Below are positions 37,316-49,900 of a stretch of 64,000 bases of DNA, piece after piece; the stretch's first letter is position 1; the number at the start of each line of letters is the position of its first letter. The stretch spans positions 3,031,104 to 3,095,103 of the forward strand of contig NC_051105.1 in the NCBI RefSeq assembly GCF_901709675.1, in the 5' to 3' direction. A model generated the notes under the pieces. It did not search any database. It was not told the origin of the DNA and worked only from the letters and a program-made list of their open reading frames with translations. Both the position numbers and the translations under genes were made by a program. The stretch is from Syngnathus acus. Its lineage: Eukaryota; Chordata; Actinopteri; Syngnathiformes; Syngnathidae.

Positions 37316-39329
37316 AATCAAAGTCAATCATAGAGTCAATACGGTTACTCAAAATCATTTTGAGATTTACGGACAATAAAATGCAAAAAATCAGGCACGT
37401 ATCTGATCTAGGATCACATATGAAAGTGTCCGAGATTGGATTTGAAAAAAAAAAAAGAAAAATAATAATAATTGAGCCACTGTGTTTAAAAAGTCAGACA
37501 GAGTTTGTGAAACAAATCGGAATTGAGCTGCAATGAGAACATAGCCAAAGATTTTAAAATCCATCATGTTAACCCATCTGTGAGGCTTCTAGCATGACTT
37601 TAGCGTGGTGCTTCTGTTTTGATTAGCACCTTAGTTAAGATGTACTCTTTCATCTCCCTGTGTGAATGATGGCATCTGAATTAGGAATTTATTTGCCAAA
37701 TCAAAGACATGTCCATCTATTCATTTTGCCTTGCACACAAGGAACGAAAACTCCTCATGTCATCAATACATTGCAATTAAATTTGAAATTGAAACCAGCA
37801 CAAGATAGCACTAGCTATAAACAACGGTAAACAGGATAGCAATAAGTCTCGGCACTAGTAATATCTGACTATACCAGGTAATTTAATGGCAGAATTAGGA
37901 TCGCAGAACTTTGCAATTCAATCACTTGGTTCCAGATGGCCATGGAGTGAAAAGAAGAGGGTTAAGGGACAATCAAAAGAGTTCAAGTGCCTCTCGATGG
38001 AACTTTGCTGCCGCATTGCTCACGTCTATTGTGCTCATTCTCTTGCCCAGAGCCTCCAAGGCCGGCACGAGATTCTAAATCACCCTGAACAGACGCAGAC
38101 AAGGACAAGCTTGAACCAAACTGCTGCCAAGACTGCGTCCAAAAAGTCCGGCACTGACCGATGGCCGACCATTTGTACTATTACACACACAAAATTATAC
38201 AGTCGAGCACGCACACACATATGCAGTGAAACGTCAATTGCTGAATGGCTTTAAAGAAACGCATGGCTTTAAATTTCGGAACTGCGATGTTGGCAAATCA
38301 TGCAAGCATCTCCAAACTGCATTTTGGTCGGCGTCAAAGGATTGACGACTTATTCTCTTTGCTTTTGGAGACACTTTTTTTTTACTCATTTAGACGAGAC
38401 AATGCAATGATGCTGTCCAAGTACTAGTTTGGCTTCGTTAACAGTTTTTTTTTTTAGGTGTCAAAATGGAAAGTGGTCGCCAGCACTCATGTGGATGATG
38501 ACTAAGTCAAAGTCTTGCTGTGAGCGTTGTTAGTGATTTTAAATCTGGTATGGTTTTATTCTTTTTGTTTTAGTTCGTGATCCCCTTGATATGATTTTCT
38601 TCTCACAGAAACTACAAATTTTAGCTGATGCTAATATCTTTCCTTTCGGCTTTGGAATGACAGCAGGGATGTTGCCCTTGTGGGCAATGTGGGTATGTCT
38701 GCATGTTAGTGCCTCTTTACATAATCGTTTACACAGTGGCCAGACTTCAACTGTTGTTGGCTGGAGTTCGTCACGGATGCAAAAACCCATTGTAGTGATG
38801 GTCATTTTGCACATTAGCTCAACTGTTATGTAACAATGAGGCAGAAAAGCAGATAAGTAAAGATCTACTTGGTTGTGCAATTTCATACTTGGTGGCCGTG
38901 CAATCGCTCCACACAGTCAATTTGTCATATGTCCCCCTGTAACATTTTGCATCACATTAGCTGTTGAGCTCATTTTATACTTGTGTGACAATGTAAGGTC
39001 AAATAGCGTGACGGGGAAAAATTGTTTTTCGCCTTTGGAGGTTTCTTCCGCATTTCTTTGGCATCTCAGTGCAAACGAAGAACAGAAGGACGCGGCATTG
39101 TGCAACCTGTTCATGTATGGCTGTGCTGACATGCGAGGGTGAGCTTGTCAGTTGATCAACGGCAGCAATTTTTCACTCTTGATCAGCCAATTGTGCACCC
39201 AAGCTACCTGCTCTGTGTTGGCGGCGTGAGGTGGGAGACAAAAAGCTTAACTTGCTGTGAATCATGGCGCTGTCTTTGTCTAGACCCCCACCCTCCCTAT
39301 CTGTCCCTCTCCATCTTGTGTAATGTGCC
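37316..39329. other. Intronic sequence
   Basis: Non-coding DNA with a poly-A run near 37445-37456. No repeat family recognised and no exon. Confidence 0.65.
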
Positions 39330-39620
39330 TCGCCATGACAGACAGCATTCACCAGAGAGGCCCGCGCCATGTGCCTGGCAGCATGGACTCTGAAATAAAG
39401 CAGCGTGCTATTGCGGCCATGCTGCATGCGTACACACGCGTGGTCGACCATGTTTTGACCCCCGCGTCAAGAAGAAGACAAACAACGGCGATTGGCAGCG
39501 GCCGCTTCTCCATGTGGCGAACCAGCGTTTGGAACCATGCGCCATATGGGCTCGCCATTGTTGACAAAATAGCTCAGGGGGTCTTAGCACGGACCGCCAT
39601 TTGGAAAACACTAGGGATGG
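39330..39620. other. CpG-rich intronic block
   Basis: Local base composition shifts to GC- and CpG-rich (gcggccgc, cgcgtgg, cccgcgtc). Open frames run through it in one plus and several minus frames with no domain or family resemblance. It lies about 0.8-1.1 kb from the 75-bp exon on the 3' side in gene orientation. It could be an intronic CpG island or enhancer; function is not shown. Confidence 0.4.
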
Positions 39621-39809
39621 GGAGTCATTTAAATTGCAAAATGTTCATTCATTGGGAAATTAATTGATTTATGTAAACAGACACTGATCAAGATAAATTG
39701 ATATTTGGATTTTGGATAAATGTCAGACGGAACCTAAAATGCAGAATAGTCTTTCGGGGTGAGCGTTATTTGTCCTCGAAATTTTTGAATGCTCATGCCA
39801 ACCTGTGAG

Positions 39810-40020
39810 ATTTTTTGCATCAATTGTTTGTCAACAAATTGAAAGGTGAGAATTCAAAACAGGTGTTTCCTGAATCCGTGAATCAATCATTACATTTCCG
39901 TGGCACGTTTCTTTGTCATTCTGTAACTATTCCAGTCTCTCTGTTTCAAACGGCTGATGACATTTTGAATTCTCATGGCGTCAAATTGCAAACAAAATGA
40001 CAAAAAGGACCGTTTAATCC
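39810..40020. repeat. Imperfect inverted repeat around a 13-bp perfect core
   Basis: tgagaattcaaaa at 39847-39859 is repeated exactly in inverse at 39963-39975. The similarity continues outward for about 30 bp on each arm with mismatches (tttttg...gtttg.caa..ttga). This may be the end pair of a small MITE, but no target-site duplication was identified. Confidence 0.45.
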
Positions 40021-40392
40021 CATTTGAACCATTTGTTTGTTCATGGATCAACCACTTGTTGTGGATTTTGAGAAAAACAAGTTATGGAAAAGTTGTGAAA
40101 CATTTAACAGTGGGTCAGTCATTCAGAGTGAGAGCGCCTCTGCTGGTTGCAGCCAAGAAGTACACTCTAGTTGACCTCAATTGCTTTGAGATTTAAATAA
40201 TCAACAATCAGTTCCAAATTTAACAATCGATCAATCTATTAGGCCCATCCTCAGAAAAGGCCTTCCCATTTCTTTCACCAGCAAATACAGGTGTCACTCA
40301 GCATCCTCAAGCGTGTTGGAGAGGATTTATGAAGTCTGCCGGGTGTCATGTGAGAGCAACACAGACACTAATACCAGTGGAACAAATCTTAC
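40021..40392. other. Intron next to the 75-bp exon donor
   Basis: Non-coding. It includes gagcgcctctgctggttgc near 40130-40150, a phrase often seen in short vertebrate repeats. Nothing more is recognised. Confidence 0.55.
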
Positions 40393-40467
40393 CTAGCTGC
40401 AGCTCCATGCTGCTAATCTTGTTTTCCAAGGGGAACAGGATCTTGGGCGGCTTGTCGGTCAAAGGGG
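40393..40467 (-). CDS. il1rapl1: IL1RAPL1-type exon, linker between Ig2 and Ig3 (probable exon 6)
   Basis: A 75-bp internal exon. On the minus strand it follows a pyrimidine-rich tract ending cttttcag and is followed by gtaagattt. It begins with two bases completing a codon, then reads 24 codons, then one base that continues into the next exon. The peptide contains PLTDKPPKILFPLENK and ends ...MELQL plus a split glycine. Known: the receptor family has a TDKPPK-L-x-P linker at this position, leading into the third Ig domain. The length is a multiple of three and both boundaries have the same phase, so skipping the exon would not shift the frame. It would remove the inter-domain linker and first beta strand of Ig3. 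The preceding exon, which should carry the end of Ig2, was not found up to 64000, so the upstream intron is at least 23.5 kb. Two inverted MITE pairs bracket this exon. Confidence 0.9.
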
Positions 40468-43101
40468 CTGAAAAGTGGAAGAGACACACTTTAGCATCAT
40501 GAGGGGGGAAAAAAACAGACAGGAAATGGAAAATCGTTTTCACAGGATTTGTATTCGACATTTGTCCTGCAGACATTTGCAAGGGCTTTCCAGCTGATCT
40601 TATCAGCCCTTTTTCATTTTCCATACTTCTTATCGTTTTTGGAGTCATGACAGGGCGCTCCCTTGTTGACTTTAGGGGAAAAGCAGAAAACACTCTCCGC
40701 TGGTCACCTGGACAATCGTGAGGCGATTTTTAAATGGGACAGTTAGGTGACCAAGTACCAACTCTATTTTTTTGTGTTCCCATTTGCTCTCGTCGGACCG
40801 TCGTCTCTGCATTTTGTTGAAATTGTCAAAGATGGTAAACAAGTTTCACTGTCCTGACCGATTTAAGTCATCCAAGCTCAAGGATTTCATACTGACATTT
40901 AAGATTAGATGTTTTTCAAGCTAATACGATGGCTGGAACTTTTGTTTTTGTATCCCTGCCCAAAAAAAAAATATATATATAAAAAAAACTACTACATAGT
41001 TCAAATGTGTTGAGCATTTAACCACAAAATAGACATCACGGGGCTTTGAAATGACACTAATTGTACCGAAGCTTGCCGGGAGAGCTGCTGCTTCCTCCGG
41101 GAAATGCTGACAACACGGAACAGTTTCACCGTTGTTAAAAACGATTGTGTGTTCGGCGAGGAAGGTCGCGCATTTAAAGGGGTGGAACATTAAAAGAACA
41201 CAAAGGGCTTTCGTTGAAACGACAAGATTGAGCAGTTAAGAGGTGAATGAAACCCGGTCGCGGCTATGTTACCGTCACTGTCCTACTCAGTAGACAAACC
41301 AATAGTTGTATTCGACTATATTGCTTAGAGTACGCACACTTTTGCACTTTAGCGATTAAAAAAAAAAAAAGACAAGCCTGTATTGAATAAAACAGACGAC
41401 TCCCGGCAGCGTACTTTTCAGGCACATCTAATTATGAAGCGGTGAATTTGCAACGGCAGCGTTTTTAGGCCTTTTTCTCCCTCCCCAAATAAAGATGCTT
41501 CCTCTGAGTATGCTCACAAGCTTTCTTCTCCGGACTTATTACCAGACCTCTCTAACAAGCCCTTTGAAAACTCAGCTCTTTTGGGAGAAAGTCTAAAATG
41601 CAATGTTCTCTGCTCTTTTGGAAAAATGATGCGCAACATATGGCTTGTGGGAGGTCAAATTGATCCGTTTCTGTTTATCTGGAAATTGGTCAGAGTTCGA
41701 CACCGAAAAAATAAAACAAGATCCTTGCCAGTATGGTGCTTTCTTTGTTTTTGTTTTTTTTTCTAAGCAATGGCAAGCACCTGCTGGTATGTAAATAACC
41801 ACGGTGCGCTCGGGTGACGTCGACGAGAGGGGCGGTCACAGGCTCTTAGGCGCAAATGTTTGCACTGTTAATAGGTAATCAGACAGCATACAGATACAGT
41901 TTTAATTACACATCAAAGCGGTTTACATCATTATACAATGTGTGATCCTACAGCTAATTAATGCACTGGGCAAACAAATGAGGACAAGCTGTTGAGTGGA
42001 TGGGGGGGGGGGGGGCGGCGAGTGAGCGCTTGACGATGGTTTCGCTAAATAGAAGTTCTTGAGCACAACTTAAATCATCTCAAGATATTTTGAAGGCATA
42101 ATAGTTTTTTAGTCGACTTGATCAGTAAGTGTTTTGTTGATTATGTCGCTACGATTGCTGTTTAGTTGCGTTTTGGCTGCAATAACCAGAGCTGCTCGAT
42201 TTTTAAATATTTGTCTTAATAAGGAAGGACTTGATTAATGGAGGTATTGTGTGAAATTGTCAATGAATTGTGAGGCGTTGGAATGAAATTGTTTATGATT
42301 CACTGATAATCAGTGCTAAAAGTTCAAATGGTTATGAATACCTTTTCAACTTGTAATTATTGTGAATACCATCTATGGAGACAAAAATTTACTTTGGCTC
42401 TTGTTGTTTACAATTGCTACTGCTAAAAAGTTTTATGGTTTCTTAATCTAAACCAAAATTTGCCTTTTTTTCTGTGATTTTCTGTGCAATTGTTTGAGCA
42501 ATCATGGTAATACCTACAATTGAAGTCAATTTGGTCATGATAATCATGATGGGAATTTGTCACCCAATTTTAATTTTAGAGCAAGTCAAGTTTGCTTCCC
42601 ATTAAATATTAAAATATTCAAACCCATGTAGTGGCAGTAATGAATTTCCCTGCTGCGAACAAAGCCGAATGCAATTTCACAAGGTGACACAAACTATCTC
42701 TGCTACATCTTAAACGCTGTGACAATGGTGCTGATTGCGATCCTATCTTCATGAAGGAAGTTGCCATAAATGTCGCGTTAAATGGGGAAATCTCTGCTGT
42801 GGAAACTGTCAAAAATAAGATCTTTATGGGAACATTAATCACAAACCAAGAAATGGCACTGTGAGTTGTCTCGAAATGCAATGCACAGTTGCTCCGTGTG
42901 TGCAGGCATCCATGTAGATATGCTAAAAACAGAACAGGACTCTGCAACTGTAAGCGGTATGATCAATCATCCACAATCCCATTAGCGTGCTGTGGCGGAA
43001 AAACGCTGTGGACTTTCTGGGTGAATTGTTCTGAGTGGTCGACCGGAGGAAATCTGCAAATTAATGAATGCCTGTCGAGTATCGGATCTTTCGGCATATA
43101 T

Positions 43102-43179
43102 TTTTGTATTAAGGTCAACGTTTTGCTCATTTTAATATACTTTTGTATTAAGTTCAACCTTTTGCTAATCATTCAAGGG
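43102..43179. repeat. 39-bp tandem duplication
   Basis: ttttgtattaaggtcaac at 43102 recurs as ttttgtattaagttcaac at 43141, and both are followed by ttttgct(c/a)at. Two units, few mismatches. Confidence 0.75.
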
Positions 43180-45507
43180 TTAAATCAGGATTAGTCAACC
43201 TAAAACTCATTTGACCAGGGATCTTTGGAATTTTGAAAAGAATGAAAAGTATCAGCAAACATGACAGAGCTGTCAATAGTTGGATCAGGTGCAATGTGCA
43301 AGATCCATGCGTAGAGACCTACGCATGGTCAATGTTTGTCATGCCATCCACAGTCAGGGATTCATGAAATAAAAAAGCACACAAAACCTAGCTCACTCAA
43401 TACAAGTAGGAAATGTACCCGTTAGGATAAATTTATTCCCTGTCGGTGTTGCTGCTCCCCATGAATTTAAGTAGCAGTTTGAAAGTTTATGTTTACCTTA
43501 TTCATCTATGCCAAAATGTTTTTTAGCCTTAGATTGATAGACAACTTTATAGACGATATTTCTCAATTACACACGGCAACCGAATATTGTAACGTCTGTT
43601 CTGCTAAAACTATGCAAATAAAGGACATAAATAAAATAAGCGGCTATAAAATAAAATGACAGCAAAATGAAGGAAAAAGCCATGAGTGTATATTCGAACA
43701 CACCCATAAATATCAGTGTATAAAGAAACCAAAACAGATGTAAAATATGAAGGCAGTAAAAATATTCCAGTCATCCAAATCAAATTGGACAGTGATATTA
43801 CAAATGGAACTCCTGCTGTGACAGAAAAATCTGCAGTTCTGATTTGGGTCAGAGATAAAGTAACATATGGGGGATGAATCAGAGGGTGTTCTCAACATTC
43901 TGTTGGCATGAAGCTACTGCACTACTTGGTGGTTCTGCACCAGATATTGCAGAACCTCTTGTCAGAGGCCAGCAAGTTGAACAGGGGTGGGCGTATCGGA
44001 TCCCTTGTGATCACAGTGCTCTAGCCACAATCTGTTTGTCAGCAATGTACTTTGAGATAATTTGCACTTTTAAAACTTCCGGCAAGATTTGAATGTAGAT
44101 TCATTCCTCCCACTCCAGCCCCCTGCGTCTCGGACCAAAGCCTCACTAACGTGAACATGCACAAGAAGTGGTCAAGCACAAGCTACATTCTTAACATTAG
44201 TTATTCATGTTGGGAATGATGGAAAACACGAAGGGCTTTATTTTCATGACCGGGGTAAATATGATGATAATTGAGTGTAGGACGGCGGATCACCGAGAAA
44301 GAGGGCTGCGACGGTGTGGGAGTGCTCACAGGTGACTTCCAAAATAAAACCAAACAAATTAAGCCAAACAAAGCAGCTCCTTTCATTCTCGAGTTGAGTA
44401 AACAAGTGTGCATCAGGAGACACCCTTGCTGTGCTTCATCAGTCAGCCCACAAATGAGTGACACAAATTTTAAGAAGGCCTTCACAGCAATAGTATGAAC
44501 TATAATAGGGAAAAAATGATTGTTGCGTCATACTTTTGCATACATTTAGTAGAGTCACTCAGAGGAGTGAATATGACACCCTGTTAAGAAAAAAAGAGGT
44601 CAATAATCAGCATTCTTCCTTGGCACACATGCAGCACTTTTTCAAGTTTTTGTTTTCTTTGCAGGCTGGCAGGCAGAGAAAAGGACAATGGACACAGGCA
44701 TGTTCGGGCTCAATACTTATGCAGTCACGGCGCAGCTGACGTTCACAGCCTCACAGGGCTGCGCTGTCCTTTACTGGGAAATTGCCTTCTCCTCTTGCCT
44801 CTTTTCAATCAGCAATGAGCCAAAGAAACTGTGAAGGCTGCTAAGCTCCACTGGAGAAGCGTCATTCCTCCTCGAGCATCCGCCACTATTGTGCCCGTCA
44901 CTCCTGACAGCCACTTCCACTACTCTACTGATGATGTCATCGGCACATGAAAAAAATACCCTAAAATATATAGAAAGGCACACGCAACTTTTTTCCCTAC
45001 TTTTGAACGATGATGAAACTTCACGACGTTCACGTACTAAGATTTATGAGATTATATTTTTCTGGTATTTTTGCTTTCATTGAGTACAGTATTTACTTTT
45101 CTCATGAATATGCCCATCGATCAGTAAAAAAAAAATATTTGGGGAATTTATTTTTAGTTATCAATTTAGCAATCTTATTTAATACGTTAGGAAATCTCTG
45201 TGCAACAACATGACATGACATTGGTAGCAACTGAATCAGAAGTTTACTTTTTTCGTCCGTCTCCTTAAGGGCAGCGTATAATGCTTTTGACGCTAATAGT
45301 AGCATATTAATTAGGCTACTTAATTATCAGAACAGCTTTACTAGCATATTTTAACGTATTTCTAAATAAATGCCTCTGACAGCGTCACTCAAAATGGAGC
45401 ACTGCGTTGAAACCAAGGTGAGGGATTTCCTTGAACTTAAAAATGACATTTTCACAATAACTCAATTGTCATCTTAAGTCAGGCTTCAATAGGGCACAAA
45501 AACAAGC

Positions 45508-45537
45508 GCCCTCCCTCCCTCCCTCCCTCCCTCCCTC
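45508..45537. repeat. (CCCT)n microsatellite
   Basis: About seven CCCT units. Confidence 0.95.
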
Positions 45538-46814
45538 GCTCCACACACACATTATGTGTCCATTATGCGGTGTTCCTCATTGAAAAGGCAGCGACTGTGA
45601 GTCTTAATGAGTTTATTTACACACTCTGCTAGGATTATATTTAAGGCAGGTTGATGGAATGCACTAAGTGTGCGCAATAAGAGGTACAATTAAGCAGTCG
45701 GCAGATGTGAAGAGGGTTTGAAATAAACACACAGCCGGCAGTTTTGCAGAACAATGGGACGCTTAAACGTAGCACTCAAGTAATTCATCGTCATATTAAA
45801 TGGCCGTTTTACGTAGGGGGAAAAAGTGGCGGGCACCAACATCATCACTTTTACCGTCGGATAGGACTTTTCTCCTTTTTGATAACAAGCGATCAAATAC
45901 TCAAAACCTAGCAATCTAATTTAGTTTTAGTGAGCTACTGAATGCTTTGTAGAGGTCACCTGTTGATAGACAACATTTGTATGACACAATCATTTCTCCT
46001 CAATGCCAGATAAAATGTTACTATGAAGCAGGAGCGTGTTTCCTTTGCAACTTCGGAGGGTAAAGTGCCTGCTACCTCACAAAGGAAATTCATCTAATTC
46101 ATATTTTCCCTCGTTACCATTTTTACATACATTTTAGATGCCAGCACATTTACACAAAATACAAGAAATGTGTGGAACAACAAAACCAAAATTTGCATCG
46201 GCTAAAACAAAATAATCAGTTAAGTAGTTCTTGTTGAGAAATATCACCATGTCAACAAGTACAGGATGCAGTCGAGTGCTGCAGAGATACTGACTCTTTA
46301 ATAGACTGGGAAATTTAATCAACAAGCCGAAACTCACAATTTCCTTTGTATTTCTGCCAAGGGATGAGGAAGTATTTTTTTTAAATGCTCTGAACTCCAG
46401 TCTCCATGCCAGTTTTGCATCGCGCGGAATGCTAATTAACTGACAAACCAATAATGATGCCCAGAGTGGTTGCAATCAAGGATTGCCCTGTTTCACATCA
46501 GTTATTTCTAGATAAAGTCATAACCAACCATCAATTCCACACAAATGACAGCCTTTTTTAAGATCATCATCGAGTCAATTATTATAGCCACCCCTCGACT
46601 CGTAATGATAAAAATGTTATGGTCAGGCGAGTGTGAACCGTGAAAGAACAGCAAATGTGCGATTGATTTGACTGAAACAAGTAATTACACACACAAAGCC
46701 GGCACAGTAGCATGCAAAATGGTTCTCTCTGCTCATTTGCACATGCACGCATGGAATCATGAGAAAAAAAAAAAAGTTGAACCATTCCAGCCTTACAGTG
46801 ACACAGATGCTCAA

Positions 46815-46911
46815 GGATGGATAGATGGATGGATAGATGGATGGATGGATGGATGGATGGATGGATGGATGGATGGATGGATGGATGGATGGATGGATGG
46901 ATGGATAGATA
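46815..46911. repeat. (GGAT)n microsatellite
   Basis: About 24 units of GGAT with occasional GATA variants. The array may be the expanded tail of a SINE, although no SINE body is recognisable beside it. The His-Pro-Ser-Ile and Gly-Trp-Met-Asp frames across it are repeat artefacts. Confidence 0.95.
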
Positions 46912-49900
46912 GCATGCAGTCTTACAACAAAGGCATTGGAATCCAATCCACGGGGGAAACACATTCAAACGTTTTGAAGTGTGTGAGTGTTTGTAAGTGC
47001 ATACTCATGCATGTAAAGGTGATGTAATTTGGGAGTGGCAAAGGGCTTGGCGAGTGAGACAAAAGGAAGGAGGTGTCAGGAAAAAAAAAAAAAAAAAAGA
47101 GCATACGCTGCACGTTAGAGGTTTGCTTGTGAAGGCGGATGAAAAGGAAAAGCTTGTATGTGATGTTCAAGTGTACTGGAATCAATGGGGTAGCGTTATG
47201 GGAATTATGATAAGCTTCCTGGAGGTTGCTTGGTTGTGTGTATAGAAAGGCAAAAAGGAAGTACATCTACAAAAGGGACAGTAATAAGCCAGTGGACAAA
47301 CAATAAAAAACAGTGGAACCTGCACCTCACTTTAAAGTGGTGGAAGAACAAGATGACTGATATTAATGGAAGCGCCGCTGCTTCTCCATATTGAGAGAAG
47401 CCAGATAAGGTGGCTGCTTCGGATGCCTTCCTGGTGAGTGTTACTGGCATTAGAAGAAGGTTTTTGGGACAACCCAGGACTTGCAGGAGAGAATGTCTGG
47501 TGGCTAGAATGGGAACTCCTCAGAGAAGAGCTGCATGAATTGGCTGGGAAGACGCTTCCCTGCTGCCCTCACGACCAAATGCTGGGATACAAAATGGAGA
47601 CATTAGGTAGCTTAAAAGCAACCAAACATATGTCAATAAAAAATCACCTCCTTGGCAGAGGTAACCAAAACGACTGACAAGAGAAAAGAGAGAAGCATCT
47701 CCAAGAGGAGATCAGTGCCAAGTACACATCGGTGCTTGTCGCCTGTGGACGTTCAATGCTACCGTTGCCTTGGTAACACCCTGATAGATGTGCTATATTT
47801 TTCATATGTCTCTGAATATTAGTCTTTTCCGCTTTTAGTCTGCCCCTTGTAGCTTTTGATCTCACTCCATCTAAAAAGAATACCTTATTTCTTTTTCCCT
47901 CTCATTTTGCACAAACCGTAAAGACACTCCCAGCAAACTTTTCACCCCTTTTGTTCTCTTTTGCCTGCCCTAAACTTTGCTACTTCTTTTTCTTATTTTT
48001 TTCTCTCAGCAGTCCACTCACGTCATGCTTCTACTTGGCCTTTGTTTGCGTGTATCTTTCATGGATGGTATCATTGTGAACTTCCTAAAAGGTTACAAAC
48101 GCCGGCCTTCCATTCAAGGTTCGGCGTGTACGTCATCAATAATGCACGATAAAGAATTGACGATGCGCTCACCAAAGCTAACGCATACATAGAAATAATA
48201 GATTGTCATTGCTGTTGAAAGTAACAAAGTCCACGGATTTATCAATCTATTAAATATCTGAAAAACAAACATTTGCACATTACGCAAATGTAAACTGCGA
48301 CAACACAGGAGTAAACAGAAGTACACACCAATGCATTATAAAAGCGGTTTTTGTTGGCTTAATTGGTTTAAAGACAATTATTCCATTGGCCACAATTTGC
48401 CAAAATCTCACTCAATAAATCACTGATAATCAATAATTTGGGGGTTATCAAATAGTTAAAATCAATGATGATCAATCAATTGATTACATTTCGCCCATGC
48501 CAAATACCTCGGATTTGCGCTTATTCTCGAGAATGGTCAATTTTGGTCTGTAAAATGCCGATTACCTCGCCCAGCCCGGAAATCTCAAAAATGATCATTT
48601 TTTGGCCTGAAAAAGTCAGAAATTCGCCAACGGGTGCAAAATTCTCATCTCTGACTAATACGTTTGATAAAATATGTTGTTTTCATATATTGACTGTTAA
48701 TGCCTCTGCTTGTTATGCTAAAAAGCTATTTATCAAAGAAAACATAGCAATGTAATAATTTTTACAGAGAATTAAATTGAATCGTTTTTAATGTTCTGCT
48801 CAAGCGGTGATGGACTGTCGATCACAGCCATTCCTGCTGAGCACTTCATGTCAACTTCCCAATTAATACACGTGAGGGGCTTTTGTGATCATGCAATAGA
48901 GGGAGAATCAATACTGAACACATGTAAAACAAGAGTGAGAGGGCCATAAAATGTGTCTGCAGGCAATGATGGAGAATAAGATCTCATTATCAGCTGCAGA
49001 TCTATTAAAGTGGGGTATCCATTGCGTCTCAGAGCAGGAGGACACGTCAAGTGGGAGAACAAAGCAGGTAGATTAACACAGTCCTGGCACATGATGAGCA
49101 GCATGTTTGACTTCAAATCCAAAAGGGGAGTCCTTTCCATGCAAACTTGCTCAAGTGTGTTTCTGCAAATCATGACAATGATCTCAGCATACCATTTGAG
49201 GTGATTGATATAGCATAGATCGACATGTTTACATGATGTATGTGAGGAGCGAACAGAGAGGCGGCCCGCAGAGGTTCATCTCAATGCCATCTGCTCCACC
49301 GGGTCCTCTTTAACTGTCTCCATGACACTGTGTTGCACCTAATCCTCCCCCCCCCCCACACACCATCTCCCAATTGATCATAACAGTAATATTTATGAGC
49401 CACCGTGAGATAAAATATGAAACATGAATTTGGTGTTTTAATGACTTTTCTACTCAGCCTTTCTATGTTTCAGACACCTCTTCCATTTGTTGGTGGTGTA
49501 TACCATATAGGAGCTTGCTTTTCCATGATAGTCCATCTGGCTCCTTCTTCTTACTAGGCTTCTGCTGCCATTCACGAAGCGGGTTATCCCTGGGAGCCAT
49601 CTTCTTGATTTATTTTTGGAGGGCGTTTCTGCCTGGTTTGTGTCTGTGATGCTTATGAGGTCTCTGACCTTGACTTCGTTTACAGCGTCAGACTGCCGGA
49701 CTTGGGGTGGAAGCCTCCGTACCTTGTTGGAAACTTTTTTGGGTCTTGATATCAGCAACACCAACAAATAGGTAGTGTGAGTAATTATCTCGAATTTATA
49801 GATGCACTCATTCACAGGCAGAATTAAATAGTTAACTGTTACATTTACCCTAAGCATGCAAACAATCTTTCAGATGAATTAAAGTGTGGAGTCTTACCAT

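Larger units (their letters stand above)
6810..40392 (-). other. 33.6-kb intron between linker exon and Ig3
   Basis: Complete intron bounded by the donor at 40391-40392 and the acceptor at 6810-6811. It holds most of the interspersed repeats listed separately. No second gene, pseudogene or nested exon could be supported in it on either strand. Confidence 0.85.
40470..46814. other. Intronic sequence
   Basis: Contains poly-A near 41359-41370, a poly-G run at 42002-42015, a 39-bp tandem duplication at 43102-43179, a small perfect hairpin at 43305-43328, and (CCCT)n at 45508-45537. 45590-45850 is CpG-bearing and free of obvious repeats. No coding evidence. Confidence 0.65.

Noticed and set aside
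46582-47027. His-Pro-Ser-Ile and Gly-Trp-Met-Asp repeat open frames.
   Set aside because: They are translations of the (GGAT)n microsatellite.
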